Of a stretch of DNA of 64,000 bases, positions 49,185-59,530 are shown piece by piece (within the stretch, counting starts at the first letter, position 1; each line of letters opens with the position of its first letter). The position numbers and the translations under genes were made by a program. A model generated the notes under the pieces. That model saw nothing but the letters and a program-made list of their open reading frames with translations, was not told the DNA's origin and ran no database searches. The stretch comes from Anastatus disparis (Eukaryota; Arthropoda; Insecta; Hymenoptera; Eupelmidae): the NCBI GenBank assembly GCA_017163975.1, contig JAFFSR010000136.1:5205501-5269500 (forward strand), given 5' to 3'.

Positions 49185-49575
49185 TTACTCAGCGATTTAC
49201 AATTTACTGAAACAATAATATACCTCTAATGTTGTGAATAACTCTAGCCATATATATGTGGAATAATTATTGATGCTAATCTTGTTTGAAAAGTATAAAA
49301 TATTGTTGTAAAGCGAAAAATGCAGCGCGAGATAGAGCCGGCGTGAGCATATGTATTCATCATTCTTTAGTATTGCTTTCTCTTTCGCACTAAAGAAAAA
49401 TACACATGTTTACATCGGCTCTATTACGCGCAGCATTTTTCGCTTTACAAAAATATTTTAGACTTTTCAAACAAGATTAGCATTGATAATTATTCTACAT
49501 ATATATGGCAGGAGTTATTGACAACATTAGAAGTATATTATTGTCTTAATAAATTGTAAATCTGTGTATAAAAAA
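49185..49575. repeat. Hairpin with ~180-bp arms
   Basis: AATATACCTCTAATGTTGT, ATTGATGCTAATCTTGTTTG and GCGAAAAATGC pair with complements on the right side around 49385. It is probably an independent insertion in the composite. Confidence 0.75.
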
Positions 49576-49606
49576 TATTTTATATTCTTCTCTCACCTGC
49601 AGCTCT

Positions 49607-51425
49607 GTTGAAAATAACTAGGTAACTTTATCATGTGATAAAATCACATAACAAAATCACATACCTTGTCATGTGACAAAGCGTACCAATATATCACATG
49701 ATTTTGTTATATGATTTTGTTATGTGACAAAGTTATGAAATAAAATCACATCAGATCTTATGTGATTTTATTCGAGAATCAAGTAACTAGCTGAATATAT
49801 AGTCTTTTCATAGAAAGCGAAAATAATAGATACGAATAATAGTTCAAAATACGGGTTAAAAATATTGATATATTTAAATTCAAGCTATATACATGTATAC
49901 TTTACTTATGTCATTGTACACTTGGCGGAAAGGATATTTTTCCGAATGTGTACCTCAAATGGCAGTGCCGCATATTTTACCACAGACATAAGAAAACTTC
50001 GAATTATGCATTGAGTTTCGCATCATGATTATTTTGTTTTTTCTTATACATTATTCGTGCAAAATTCAAATAATAACTTAAATATTATTCCTCATATAAT
50101 TTAAATTCACAATATTAGATTCTATATGACTATTGAACTTATTTAATAAAATAATAATTCGGATCATGAAAAAAAAAGTAATATTGTTTGTTTACTAAAA
50201 TTATGTCATTAAGTAATGATTAACGATGATGCGAAATTTGTTCTATAATTTGGAATTATCTTATGCCTGTGGTAAAATATGCGATGTTGCCATTTGAGGT
50301 TAACATTCAGAAAAATATCCCTTCCGCCAAGTGTACATTTACGAAAGTAATGCAGATAATAATTATAGCTTCCATATCATGTGGACTGTTTATCTAGTGT
50401 TTTAGATATTATTTATGTTTCATAGTAGAAACGGTTAAAATTCTATACTTATTTACTCGTTTCCCAGATGTATATGCAACTTCATTTTATAAGGATTTAA
50501 TGTGATTTTACTGTGTGATTTTGCTTTGTGATTTTATGTGATTTAGTTATATGATTCTATTATGTGACAAAGTTATTTAATAAAATAACATAACGAAATC
50601 AGGTAACTAATTATATTTGTATGGACCTATAAAATATTAAAAATAGAGTTACGAATAATACCTAAAAATATATTCAGCTATATTTATGTATACGTTACTT
50701 ATATCAGTACATTTACGTAAGGAATGCAGATAATAATATAGCTTCCATGTTATGTAGGCTGTTTATCTTTTTTTCTTTATATTTGATATATTTCAAAGTA
50801 GAAACGATTATAATTCTATATTTACATATACTTGTTTCTTAGATGTATATGCAACTTTATTTTATAAAGATTTCATGTGATTTTATTACATAATTTTGTC
50901 ACATAATAGAATCATATAACAAAATCACAAAACAAAATCACACAGCAAAATCACATTAAATCCTTATAAAATGAAGTTGCATATATATCTGGGAAACGAG
51001 TAAATAAGTATAGAATTCCAACCGTTTCTACTATAAAACATAAATAATATCTAAAAAAAACTAGATAAACAGCCCACATGACATGGAAGCTATAATTATT
51101 ATCTGCATTTCTTTTGTAAATGTACAATGATATAAGTAAAGTATACATGAATATAGCTAGAATACATTAATAAATACACGTATTTTGAACTATTATTCGT
51201 ATCTATTATTTTCGCTTTCTATGAAAAGACTATATATTTAGCTAGTTACTTGATTCTCGAATAAAATCACATAAGATCTTATGTGATTTTATTTCATAAC
51301 TTTGTCACATAACATAATCATGTGATATATTGGTACGCTTTGTCACATGACAAGGTATGTGATTTTATTACATGATTTTGTTATGTGATTCTATCACATG
51401 AAAAAGTTACCTAGTTATTTTCAAC
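49607..51425. repeat. Foldback of iterated AATCACATGA motifs
   Basis: The arms (about 49607-49920 and 51110-51425) pair over ~310 bp, from AACTAGGTAACTTT through repeated ATCACATGATTTTGTTATGTG. Further partial copies lie between (50350-50600 direct, 50700-50930 direct, 50930-51140 inverted). Non-coding. Confidence 0.75.
49921..50331. mobile_element. Hairpin MITE, CTTGGCGGAA ends, TGTACA duplication
   Basis: CTTGGCGGAAAGGATATTTT at the left and its near-complement at the right are flanked on both sides by TGTACA (49915-49920, 50332-50337), a likely 6-bp target duplication. It is inserted in the foldback arm. Confidence 0.8.
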
Positions 51426-51667
51426 AGGGAGCGCCATCAAGCGGCAAATGGTTCCGACCGCCTCTTAATGGTATAAGATTTTCGCTTTGTTTTATAACCT
51501 CATAAAATATCAATTGACACAAGAAGAAAATCTGCTTCAATGATATCGACTTCCTTTAAAAAGATATTCTACCCGCTTAAGCGGACGGGAAAGTGCTACT
51601 TTGCGCCAGAAGAGTTAAAATATTTTTTTTACGTTCGATATAAATTTTCTTATTCATTTCTTTTGAT

Positions 51668-52059
51668 TTAAGAGCAGGCCGGATTCGCTGTCCTTGTCTA
51701 ATTGGCATTTTTGTTATTTACTCAAGTATTAATCGGTGTATCTGCAAATTGAAGGTTAAGCGCAATAGATATTATTATTACAAATATTTATGCACAAGAA
51801 AAAAAAAATCTATCGCTTTGTTTTTGAGAAAAGTAAGGAACGCGAAAATATTATAGACATAATCTTTTACTTCGGCGTTCCTTACTTTTCTCAAAAACAA
51901 ATCGGTAGATTTTTTTTTCTTGTGCATAGATATTCATAATAATAATATCTATTGCGATCAACCTTTATTTTGAAGATACACCGATTAATACTTGAGTAAA
52001 TAACAAACAACTCAATTGTTACTCGGTCGGTATCAGGTTCTACTTCGGCCTGCTGTTAA
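51668..52059. mobile_element. TTAA-flanked MITE, family B, copy 3
   Basis: TTAAGAGCAGGCCGGATTCG at the left and CGGCCTGCTGTTAA at the right. The hairpin centre contains GTAAGGAACGCGAAAATATT. It sits about 170 bp upstream of exon 4 of the split gene. Confidence 0.88.
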
Positions 52060-52226
52060 AGGAGAAGCTAAATTGACTCTCATGAATTCATTTTTTCCAT
52101 TTTAGAACTTGTTTATTTAATTTATTTTATTCAAAAGCTGGAAATAGTACGAGAAAAGATGTTGCTAAAGTAGTTAGTAGCTTTTTTTATTAGTTATATG
52201 ACTTTAATGTAATATTTTTATTTCAG

Positions 52227-52391
52227 TGGATTTATGTAATGATGTAGATGATTCAGATTGGGAAAGTGTTGACAGTATTGTTATAAAAAACAAATCACCT
52301 ATTAAAGCTCAGCTTATTCCAGATAATGAGGATATTATTATACTGAACGAAGATAATGTATTTGCTCTTTCTTCTTCTGGTACTCTATACC
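52227..52391 (+). CDS. Unrecognised host gene, exon 4
   Basis: A 165-nt phase 1-1 exon between TATTTCAG and a GTAAGT donor. It encodes an acidic segment (VDLCNDVDDSDWESVDS, then NEDIIILNEDNVFAL). Hydrophobic cores flanked by acidic residues (DIIIL) resemble SUMO-interacting motifs, but this is only suggestive. Downstream exons are not certain (see 54708). Confidence 0.65.
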
Positions 52392-52616
52392 GTAAGTTGA
52401 TCTTAATTTATTTATCTGTTCATTAATTTGTTAAAACTAATGCTAAAACATATAACTTCATATAGTATAAGTTCATAAGCTAGTTTAAGAGTTCAGGGTA
52501 AGGTTACACGCAATCGCAGCAACCTTATGTTTCCTTGTCCGAAGCCCTTTGCAACCTCAAGGATTATCCCACCAGCAGTCCTTGTGGATAGGTTTAGAGC
52601 GTGTGCGGTTTTTCAA

Positions 52617-52868
52617 GCATATACTACTGGAGGAAGCCTCCAAATGGCAGCATGCGTTATAAGGCAAAAAGAAAGAAGGCTGCTATCAAGGTACGTGCTA
52701 TCTCTCTCTCTCTCTCTTATCTCATTAGATAGGCTGTTTCCGTTTCTTGTGATCAGAATAGCCAATCAAATGAGGCGAAAGAGAGATAACATGTACCTTT
52801 GTAGCAGCCTTTCTCTCTTTGCCTCGTAATGCTTTTAATAGCGGGAGGCTTCCTCCAGTAGTATATGC
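52617..52868. mobile_element. Hairpin MITE, GCATATACTACTGG ends
   Basis: GCATATACTACTGGAGGAAG pairs with CTTCCTCCAGTAGTATATGC, and GGCTGCTATCAAGGTAC pairs with GTACCTTTGTAGCAGCC. A (CT)n run is near the centre. The 100-residue ORF over it is an artefact. Confidence 0.8.
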
Positions 52869-53014
52869 TCGAAGACGCGTTAGACATTTAAAATTAACTT
52901 CAATTAGTAATGTCCTTGTAAAAAATTATTATCTCATTTAAGGAGAGTAATTAAAGTCTGCTAGTATCGCAATGATCCTTCCCTATATGTTTCAGCCTAT
53001 TTTTCACCAGTTCT

Positions 53015-53270
53015 CTGCATTTCCCTTAGAATGAGCTGAGCAGTTTTCGGAGCTCTTTCGCGCTATCTGTATATCAGAGAACTTAACCATCCCTATGCTA
53101 TATCCCTATGCATATGATAGTTTATATGCATAGGGATATTTCCCTGCATTTCCCTTAGAATGTGCTGAGCAGTTTTCGGAGCTCTTTCGCGCTATCTGTA
53201 TATCAGAGAACTTAACCACCCCTAGGCTATATCCCTATGCATATGATAGTTTATAGGCTAACATAGAAAA
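53015..53270. repeat. Tandem duplication, 129-bp unit
   Basis: The unit containing CTGAGCAGTTTTCGGAGCTC and CTATATCCCTATGCATATG occurs twice in tandem with few differences. Junction near 53143. Confidence 0.8.
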
Positions 53271-54005
53271 AGAAAACTTTTTTTTTTAGAAAAATGCGAC
53301 TTTATTGTTTATGATTGTTGCCTTCGAGAATGATACACTAATTCCAACGATTTTCTAACTTTTCGATACCATTTTTGTGGTACAATTTTTCATAAGCCAT
53401 AAAATGGATCTTTGTTTCTGCAATCACTCATTCGCAACGAATATAGAAGCGTATAGAAGAGTATTGCCTGTAGTAACTTTGGAGACACGTTTTTTTCAGG
53501 AAACACATGCTGCTTGTATGAAATGTTGCGTCAAGACGAGTCCTTAATAGTTTACAAAATATCCTTCTATATTACTCCTATATTTGTTGTCATTCGTTTG
53601 TTCTGAATTTCTTTTCAGTGAGCATTCTCTTGAGATCTACTAAAAACCCATGTTTCATCAATACACGAAATTATTATTTATCTATTTTTTTTAAAGTGGT
53701 TCTATGAAACTTCGAAAGATTAATATGAAGCTTGGCAAAAAATTCATGAAAAGTAAAATTGATATTATTTTATAGCACTGCGTGTCTGAAATCCGCTTAC
53801 CATGCACGCTTATTCGGAATGCGATTAGCTTATTATGGTATGTTTCACATAATTGTTTAGAATATCTATATATACGCAGTATATGCGCATTTTAATACTA
53901 GACCGGTAAGACACGTTAAGACCAGTGTGGTTATCTCGTAGAACAAGTCAATGATGCGCAGTATCTGACTTGTCTGCACGAAATAGCTATACAAGTTAAG
54001 ATACG
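53271..54005. other. Non-coding interval
   Basis: No gene is supported. It lies just outside the 7.5-kb element. Confidence 0.4.
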
Positions 54006-54176
54006 TACACTGAAAAAAAAGCCGAACTCACACGCTGCGAAGTCGATTGTTGTGAGTGATTTGGACAACATTCGCAGCTATTAATAACGGAAAATCGCTA
54101 TATAAGAGTGCGTAACAATATCGCAGCCAATCATTCGAACTTTCTGTATAAAAGATTACAATTGATCGGAGCAGAG

Positions 54177-54480
54177 CGCTGCGACTAAGCTGCGTTGTGG
54201 CTCGCTACGGCTCTCCGTAGTCTACGGCACAGAAAGCTGAATCCAAGCCCAACGACTAAACTGCTTTGTCGCTCGCTACGGCTCTCCGTAGTCTACCGCA
54301 CAGAAAGCTGAATCCAAGCCCAGCGGCTAAACTGCTTTGTCGCTTGCTCCGTCTCTTCGCATTGAATCATGCAGAAGGCCGAAGGCAAACACTGCGAATA
54401 AACTCTGTAGTCGCTCACTACGGTTCTCTGTACTCTAACGTATACAGAAAGCTGAATTCGAACATAGCGATTTATTGCGT
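54177..54480. repeat. Subterminal ~70-bp tandem repeats
   Basis: About four or five units containing CGCTCGCTACGGCTCTCCG and AGAAAGCTGAATCC are in tandem. They are GC-rich relative to the window. A 97-codon frame through them is mirrored at 60952-61245 and is probably not a gene. Tandem subterminal repeats are often transposase-binding sites. Confidence 0.75.
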
Positions 54481-54707
54481 GGTCGCTCGCTTTGAATGCC
54501 GATCTCAAGCATTGCGACAACGCTTTGAACACGCTTACTTGGTTAATAAATATCATTGAAAAAATGATAATTTTTACTTCCTTTTATATTTTTTTTTAAT
54601 GTTCATGTAATTATGTGAATACATAATTTTGAACTATTTTCAAAAATTTATAATTTATAAATACAGTTAATGCTTTAATATCTTTGATGATTTTTTTTTA
54701 TTTTCAG

Positions 54708-54727
54708 ATTTATTAGGACATATTTAA
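54708..54727 (+). other. Possible terminal exon inside the element arm
   Basis: TTATTTTCAG at 54698-54707 is a strong acceptor. Joined in phase to exon 4 (52391) it gives HLLGHI and a stop at 54725-54727. It may be a chance site or an exonised transposon end. The identical acceptor exists inverted near 60800. Confidence 0.2.
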
Positions 54728-55165
54728 AGTTAAATAGTTAAAAACTATACTAATAAATCTATTAACAAATCTAAAAATAAAACAAATAAAAAATTGAGAA
54801 AGAAAAAACTTTTTTTAACAAACAATTTATGTAATTATGGATACTAACATTTATGAAGTTATTACTAAACATTAGATTACCTTAATTATATTGTTCCAAA
54901 TTTCATACGCAAGTTTTATTCACTTGACGAAAAAGGGAAAATATTTACAGATGATTTTTATGCTATTTTAAATTCTTAATTAATTTAGGTACATAATAAA
55001 TAATAAATATTTCCAAGTAAAAAATACTCAAAACCTGGTAAAACTAAGATTTATTGGTGATATCGTCACTACATATTTACACATGATATCTGATAAAAAT
55101 GTATTTTTACGTTTTCTTCAAAACAAAGTGCGTTTGAAGAAAGAAAATCTTACAATTGATTAAAA

Positions 55166-56023
55166 ATGACTGTTTTTAATACTTTTCCGCAAATTCAGGG
55201 GTTTTCAAAAATTTATTCAAATTTTGAATTGCCAATTACTGTTAACATAATTATTTATGGCCCTTTAGACTCAATAAAAGTTGGTTATGTTGTAGTTGGA
55301 TCTAAATACCGCTATCGAGTAGTAGGAGATAATATTATATTAAAGGCTATAGAACTAGCTTTTAAGAGCATGACGAAGCTGTCCGCCTTCTAATAATATT
55401 TCCAATCTTAACTTATGAATAAACGATGCCTTTAATCGAGTTTCTTTGCTACAAAGAAAAAATTTGTAAGATTAAACTCTAGTGCGGACAACTCAAGAAA
55501 TCCACCAAAATATTATACATACAAAGTTATAATAAAAACTTTCAATATGTCGTATTTTAAGGTTAGGTTTGTCGAGTTTGATATCTAATTTCCAATCCAA
55601 GCTCATAAAAAATAAAAAGTCCAAATGATTTTTTATTTTAACAAAAATTATTGTATAAATATAGCTTTAGTGCGGACAAGTCATTATATTTGTTTAATTT
55701 AAGAATTTAAAAAGATATTGATAAAATAAAAAAAGCAAAACTCGATTGCTGCAGCTCCGACATGCCGTTAAAATAGTAATAGCGTTGGAAAAATTTTTCC
55801 TGAGGCTTCGAAAGCTGTATGGCAATTTATTAAATATTATATTTTTAAATGTAATCGTACCACAATTTTCTCTAATGTTGCCTCGCTTATGGATAAACTT
55901 GATGATCCATTGAATTTTATTGTGACTAAAAAACAGTGTTTAAAAAAACTACTCCCTAGTCTTGTCAAATATTATTTAATGAAATTTCATAATTTTTATC
56001 ATGATGTTAAAATATTCAAATAA
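55166..56023 (+). pseudogene. Element-encoded ORF of unknown family, split by a MITE
   Basis: The first part (55166-55361) encodes IQGFSKIYSNFELPITVNII and GYVVVGSKYRYRVVGDN. The second part (about 55775-56023) encodes VGKIFPEASKAVWQFIKYY and ends at a TAA at 56021. Both have protein-like composition in an AT-rich tract with few chance open frames. A family C MITE (55362-55771) lies between them. Removing it leaves the two parts in different frames, so another indel exists. I do not recognise the family. It starts inside the left TIR. Confidence 0.55.
55362..55771. mobile_element. TTAA-flanked MITE, family C, copy 3
   Basis: TTAA at 55362-55365 and 55768-55771. It is the inverse of 36393-36796 with high similarity (GACGAAGCTGTCCGCC ... 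GCAGCTCCGACATGCCG). Confidence 0.88.
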
Positions 56024-58040
56024 TATTTATAGTTTGATAAATTTTTTATTTAAATTTAAAGTGCTTTTTATAAGTGCTAAATTGAGAAATAACTAGTTTT
56101 AGAAAATATTATTGTATTATACACACACACATATATATATATTATGATTCACATTAAAAATATATTAGATTTATAAAGTTGATCTAAGTCTCTTATCGAT
56201 TAAAAATTATAAAAATTTTCTTGCGTTAATTTTATGTTAATCTGATAAATTATTTCGATAGTCAAACTCATATGTATAAAAACAATTGTGTTCTTTAAAA
56301 TTTAGACAAATAATGTTTTAAAATTAAGAATTACAATATTATAAGATTCCAATGAAAACTTTTGACTTTTCACAACTTCAACGTTGATTTATATTGAAAT
56401 TGGTATCGATGGTTGCGATTTTCAATGAATAGCACATTTTGAAATGTTTTTAGAATAAGTTTTGCTTTTCATTTTAGTTATTGAACTTAAATGAAGTCAA
56501 CACAACTAAAAATTTGGATTTTGAATAAAATTATAATCAATGGAAGAAAATAGAATTATTTATTTAAAAAAAAGCACGCATTGAATATTTCGCAAAACTT
56601 TCTCCTAATAAATATATATTCTTTTTTAAATAAAAATTATCGTAAAGATAATATATTTTGAAATTTTGGAAAATTTTTAAATTTTCAACGTTTTTGTATT
56701 TGAGGAATTAACTTTAAAAAAAATTTTATGTGATAAGTGAGTATGTGTGCAAGTGTGCACGTATATATTTTAATCAATAAATATGTATATTATAAAAAAA
56801 ATAAAAATTAAAAAAAAAGTTGTTTTATTCAATGTTACTCTATATTTTGATAATATACTTGTAAATCCTCAAAAAGCATTAAAATACTGAAAACAATTAG
56901 TAGCATATTGCTATTATACATGCAAAAATAATGAATCACAAACATTGCTAGAATTAAGTTAATAAGTAATTAATTTGAATAGAAAAAATAATAAATTTTA
57001 AATGATACAGGTTTATGAATACAAAACAGAAAAATAGACATAAAAAAATATATTTTTTACACGTACTTTAAATATTTCTTTTCCAGTATAATTTTCAAAG
57101 GTAACTTAAATGTGTAGTTTTAAAAATATTAAAATAGTTAATTCAATATAGATTATTCATCGATTATATAAATATAAAAAATTAGGGTAAAAAATTAAAC
57201 TTAAGAAAAATCGATTTGTTAAAAAATATTTAATTTTAATTATCCAATCTCAGATTGAGAGGTAATAATCTTGAAATGAATTAATAATTTTTTAAGGAAA
57301 TTCGGTGAGAAAAATACTGTATTCTGAATATAATTCTATACTTTACATAAATAAATGACAAAGTAATTGATTATTTGGAGAAAGGAGTGATATTATCGAT
57401 TTTAAAAAGATGTTTTTTAATATAATTTTATTGTAAATTATTTTCACAGGTAACTTTCTTTACATAATAAATTTTTTTTTAATATTTTCGACATTACACT
57501 GAGAACTAGAAAAATTTTCTGGTAAAAATTACAAGGAACAGTGGTAGCATAGTTATAGGCCGACATTATAGCAAAAAATTCCCATGTTACATAGTAAAAT
57601 TTACAAGAAAAATAAGAATTTTTATTATATTTCAAACTAAAAAACTAAATTTATTGTAAATCTATAATGAACAGCGCTTTCAATAATTTTCTTAAAATTA
57701 TATAATTTTTATAAAAAATCACGATTTTTGCATTATACCTCTTAAATAAACTTTAATATAATTATAGAACCATAATTATAAGAAGCAAACATTAGTAGAG
57801 TCATGTGTAACTTTATATAGCAATTTTTTTATGAACATTTACTGACTTGGAATTGTTGTAACGGCTCATATTGATTTTGGGTATAATTATTAAATTAAAC
57901 ACAAATATGTCATAAGAATGACTATATTATTTAAAAGATAGAATAAATTTTAGTTATAAGAAATTTAAATTACATTAAAAGAATAAGTAGGACTTCATAG
58001 TTACCTACTGAGGTCGATAAGATAACTCAAATGTATATAT
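56024..58040. other. AT-rich interior of the 7.5-kb element
   Basis: No ORF or RNA gene is recognised. It includes an (AC)n/(AT)n microsatellite at 56120-56143. Confidence 0.45.
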
Positions 58041-58062
58041 ATAGATATAGTAAAATGATTAT

Positions 58063-58429
58063 AGAAATAGAATGTTCTATTTCTTTTAATAAAAAGTATT
58101 ATCAATATTTAATTGTTAATAATAAAATGTAACTTTCTAAAATAATTGTGTATATATAAATAGAACATTCTATTTATATAATATGTATGAAACTGATTAC
58201 TCTATTTAAAGTTTAAAGATATTAATTAAAATATAAAAGATTAACTTTTTCAATTAATAAATAATAAAATTAACTATAAAAAATAGTTATTTGAAATGTA
58301 AAGGAAATAGAATGTTTCTTTTACTAATACATTTATCTTAATTAAATGTTTCTTTTGTAAATATCTAAAATAAATGTTATGGAACATTCTATTTCCTAAA
58401 ATATAATTCTTCAATAAGAAATAGAACCT
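58063..58429 (+). promoter_or_regulatory. Cluster of heat-shock-element-like palindromes
   Basis: Motifs built from GAA and TTC blocks: AGAAATAGAATGTTCTATTTCT-like at 58063-58084, AGAACATTCT at 58162-58171, AGAATGTTTCT near 58309, GGAACATTCTATTTCC at 58381-58396 and TTCTTCAATAAGAAATAGAA near 58408-58427. Each has the GAAnnTTC core recognised by heat-shock factor. Several have flanking GAA/TTC with a 1-nt gap. They lie 25-390 bp upstream of a TATA box. HSF binding is inferred from the motif only. Confidence 0.55.
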
Positions 58430-58450
58430 CATAGAAGGTTTAAGAAATAA

Positions 58451-58458
58451 TATAAAAG
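58451..58458 (+). promoter_or_regulatory. TATAAAAG box
   Basis: A canonical TATAAAAG is followed about 30 nt later by CTCTCAATT, a plausible initiator (start near 58480). It is placed between the HSE-like cluster and the hairpin array. Confidence 0.55.
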
Positions 58459-58479
58459 AGCGTGAACTCAAGCAAGCTC

Positions 58480-59080
58480 TCTCAATTATCTTTTAGATGT
58501 TCGACCATGTAACATCTAACATGGATACTATATTCATTCAATCTTATACTGTCAGAAGTATAAGATTTAAGCATTCTGTCTTAAAATACTAAGTAACTTT
58601 AGAATCTTTGTAATATATATATTTTCTTAATTTTTTAATAAAAAGATTAAGTATTTCAAATTTAAATGAGACTGTGTTTAAAAAGTTATTGATAAAAGTA
58701 TAACTCATCTCATCTCATTGATCATTTTTCATATAAATACTAAACAAATTAATTATCGCACATTGAAGAGTATTGCACTTGGAGATGTCGTCGATAATAA
58801 TTTGTTTATTCATTTTGCATTAAATAGAAGTGTTATTTATCGCACATCTAAGAGTATTGCACTCAAAGATGTCGTCGATTTAAACACTTCTCTACATATC
58901 TCATATAATAAAAAAGTTGATTATCGCACTCTTTAGAGTATTGCACTCAACGAAGTCGTCGATAATAACTTTTATCATTCTACCCTCTCCTCCACACGTA
59001 AAGAAAATTATAAATTATCGCATCTCCAAGAGTATTGCACTGGAGGAGATCGTCGATAAACATAATTTTCTTATACAATA
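58480..59080 (+). ncRNA. Putative structured RNA with at least six hairpins
   Basis: Two simple hairpins (58495-58517, AGATGTT/AACATCT; 58540-58567, AATCTTATAC/GTATAAGATT) precede four homologous units: 58742-58807, 58826-58891, 58912-58973 and 59001-59072 (84-89 nt apart). Each unit has a variable outer stem, then TTATCGCA opposite TCGTCGATAA, a variable middle stem, and the apical loop AGAGTATTGCACT. Outer stems differ but stay complementary: AACAAATT/AATTTGTT, GAAGTGTT/AACACTTC, AAAAGTT/AACTTTT, GAAAATTAT/ATAATTTTC. Middle stems also covary (ACATCT/AGATGT, ATCTCC/GGAGAT). No protein frame runs across the units. I do not recognise the family. Transcription is not proven. Confidence 0.6.
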
Positions 59081-59234
59081 TTGTTGTATGCACCTTGTAT
59101 ATGCATGGAATTAATTAAAATAATGAAGTAAATTTAAATTCGGTAATTAAAATATTACCTGGCGACCGTGAATAAAGTCGGGAACGCTTCATTGTCATTA
59201 CCAGTTTCAATATTGAACCTGATTGTACCTTGTT

Positions 59235-59530
59235 TTAAGAGAAGGTCACGCTTCTCCTTTTCTTTTCTAATCAAAGAATAAATTTTGCAAAAACTAATTT
59301 TAGTAAAAAATGAAGAGAACGCGGCATCTCGTATAAAATAAAGCAAAATTTTCTTTGATAAGAAAAAATTAATTTTATTACTTCGTTTTCAAGAAAATCT
59401 TGAAAAAGAAAATTTTTTACCTTAAACTATATGGTTTAAGTTTTTTAACGTTTTCTTGATTATATTAGTTATTGTAAAAAAAAACAATTCTTTGATTAGA
59501 AAAAGACGAATATACTCGACCTGCTCTTAA
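59235..59530. mobile_element. TTAA-flanked MITE, family A, copy 3
   Basis: TTAA at 59235-59238 and 59527-59530. The ends GAGAAGGTC and CGACCTGCTC enclose the family A interior, slightly shortened. Inserted in the 7.5-kb element. Confidence 0.82.

Larger units (their letters stand above)
49113..51468. mobile_element. TTAA-flanked composite element, GGCGGTCGG ends
   Basis: TTAAAAGGCGGTCGGGAC at the left and GTTCCGACCGCCTCTTAA at the right give ~35-bp TIRs with mismatches (CCGC and GGCGCT blocks also pair). The interior consists of three hairpin units (49185-49575, 49607-51425, and nested 49921-50331). No ORF of note. Confidence 0.75.

Noticed and set aside
52527..52829. 100-codon ORF on the plus strand
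   Set aside because: It lies almost wholly in the hairpin MITE at 52617-52868 and its (CT)n centre.
54266..54559. 97-codon ORF, identical on the minus strand at 60952-61245
   Set aside because: It runs through GC-rich tandem repeats in the TIRs, where stops are depleted by composition. An equally long frame exists on the opposite strand.
58771..58790. TATTGCAC in the hairpin units matches the miR-92/miR-310 seed, suggesting a microRNA cluster
   Set aside because: The seed lies in the apical loop rather than in a stem arm, and the ~20 nt after it do not resemble the miR-92 body. A Dicer-type precursor is therefore unlikely, though small-RNA data would settle it.
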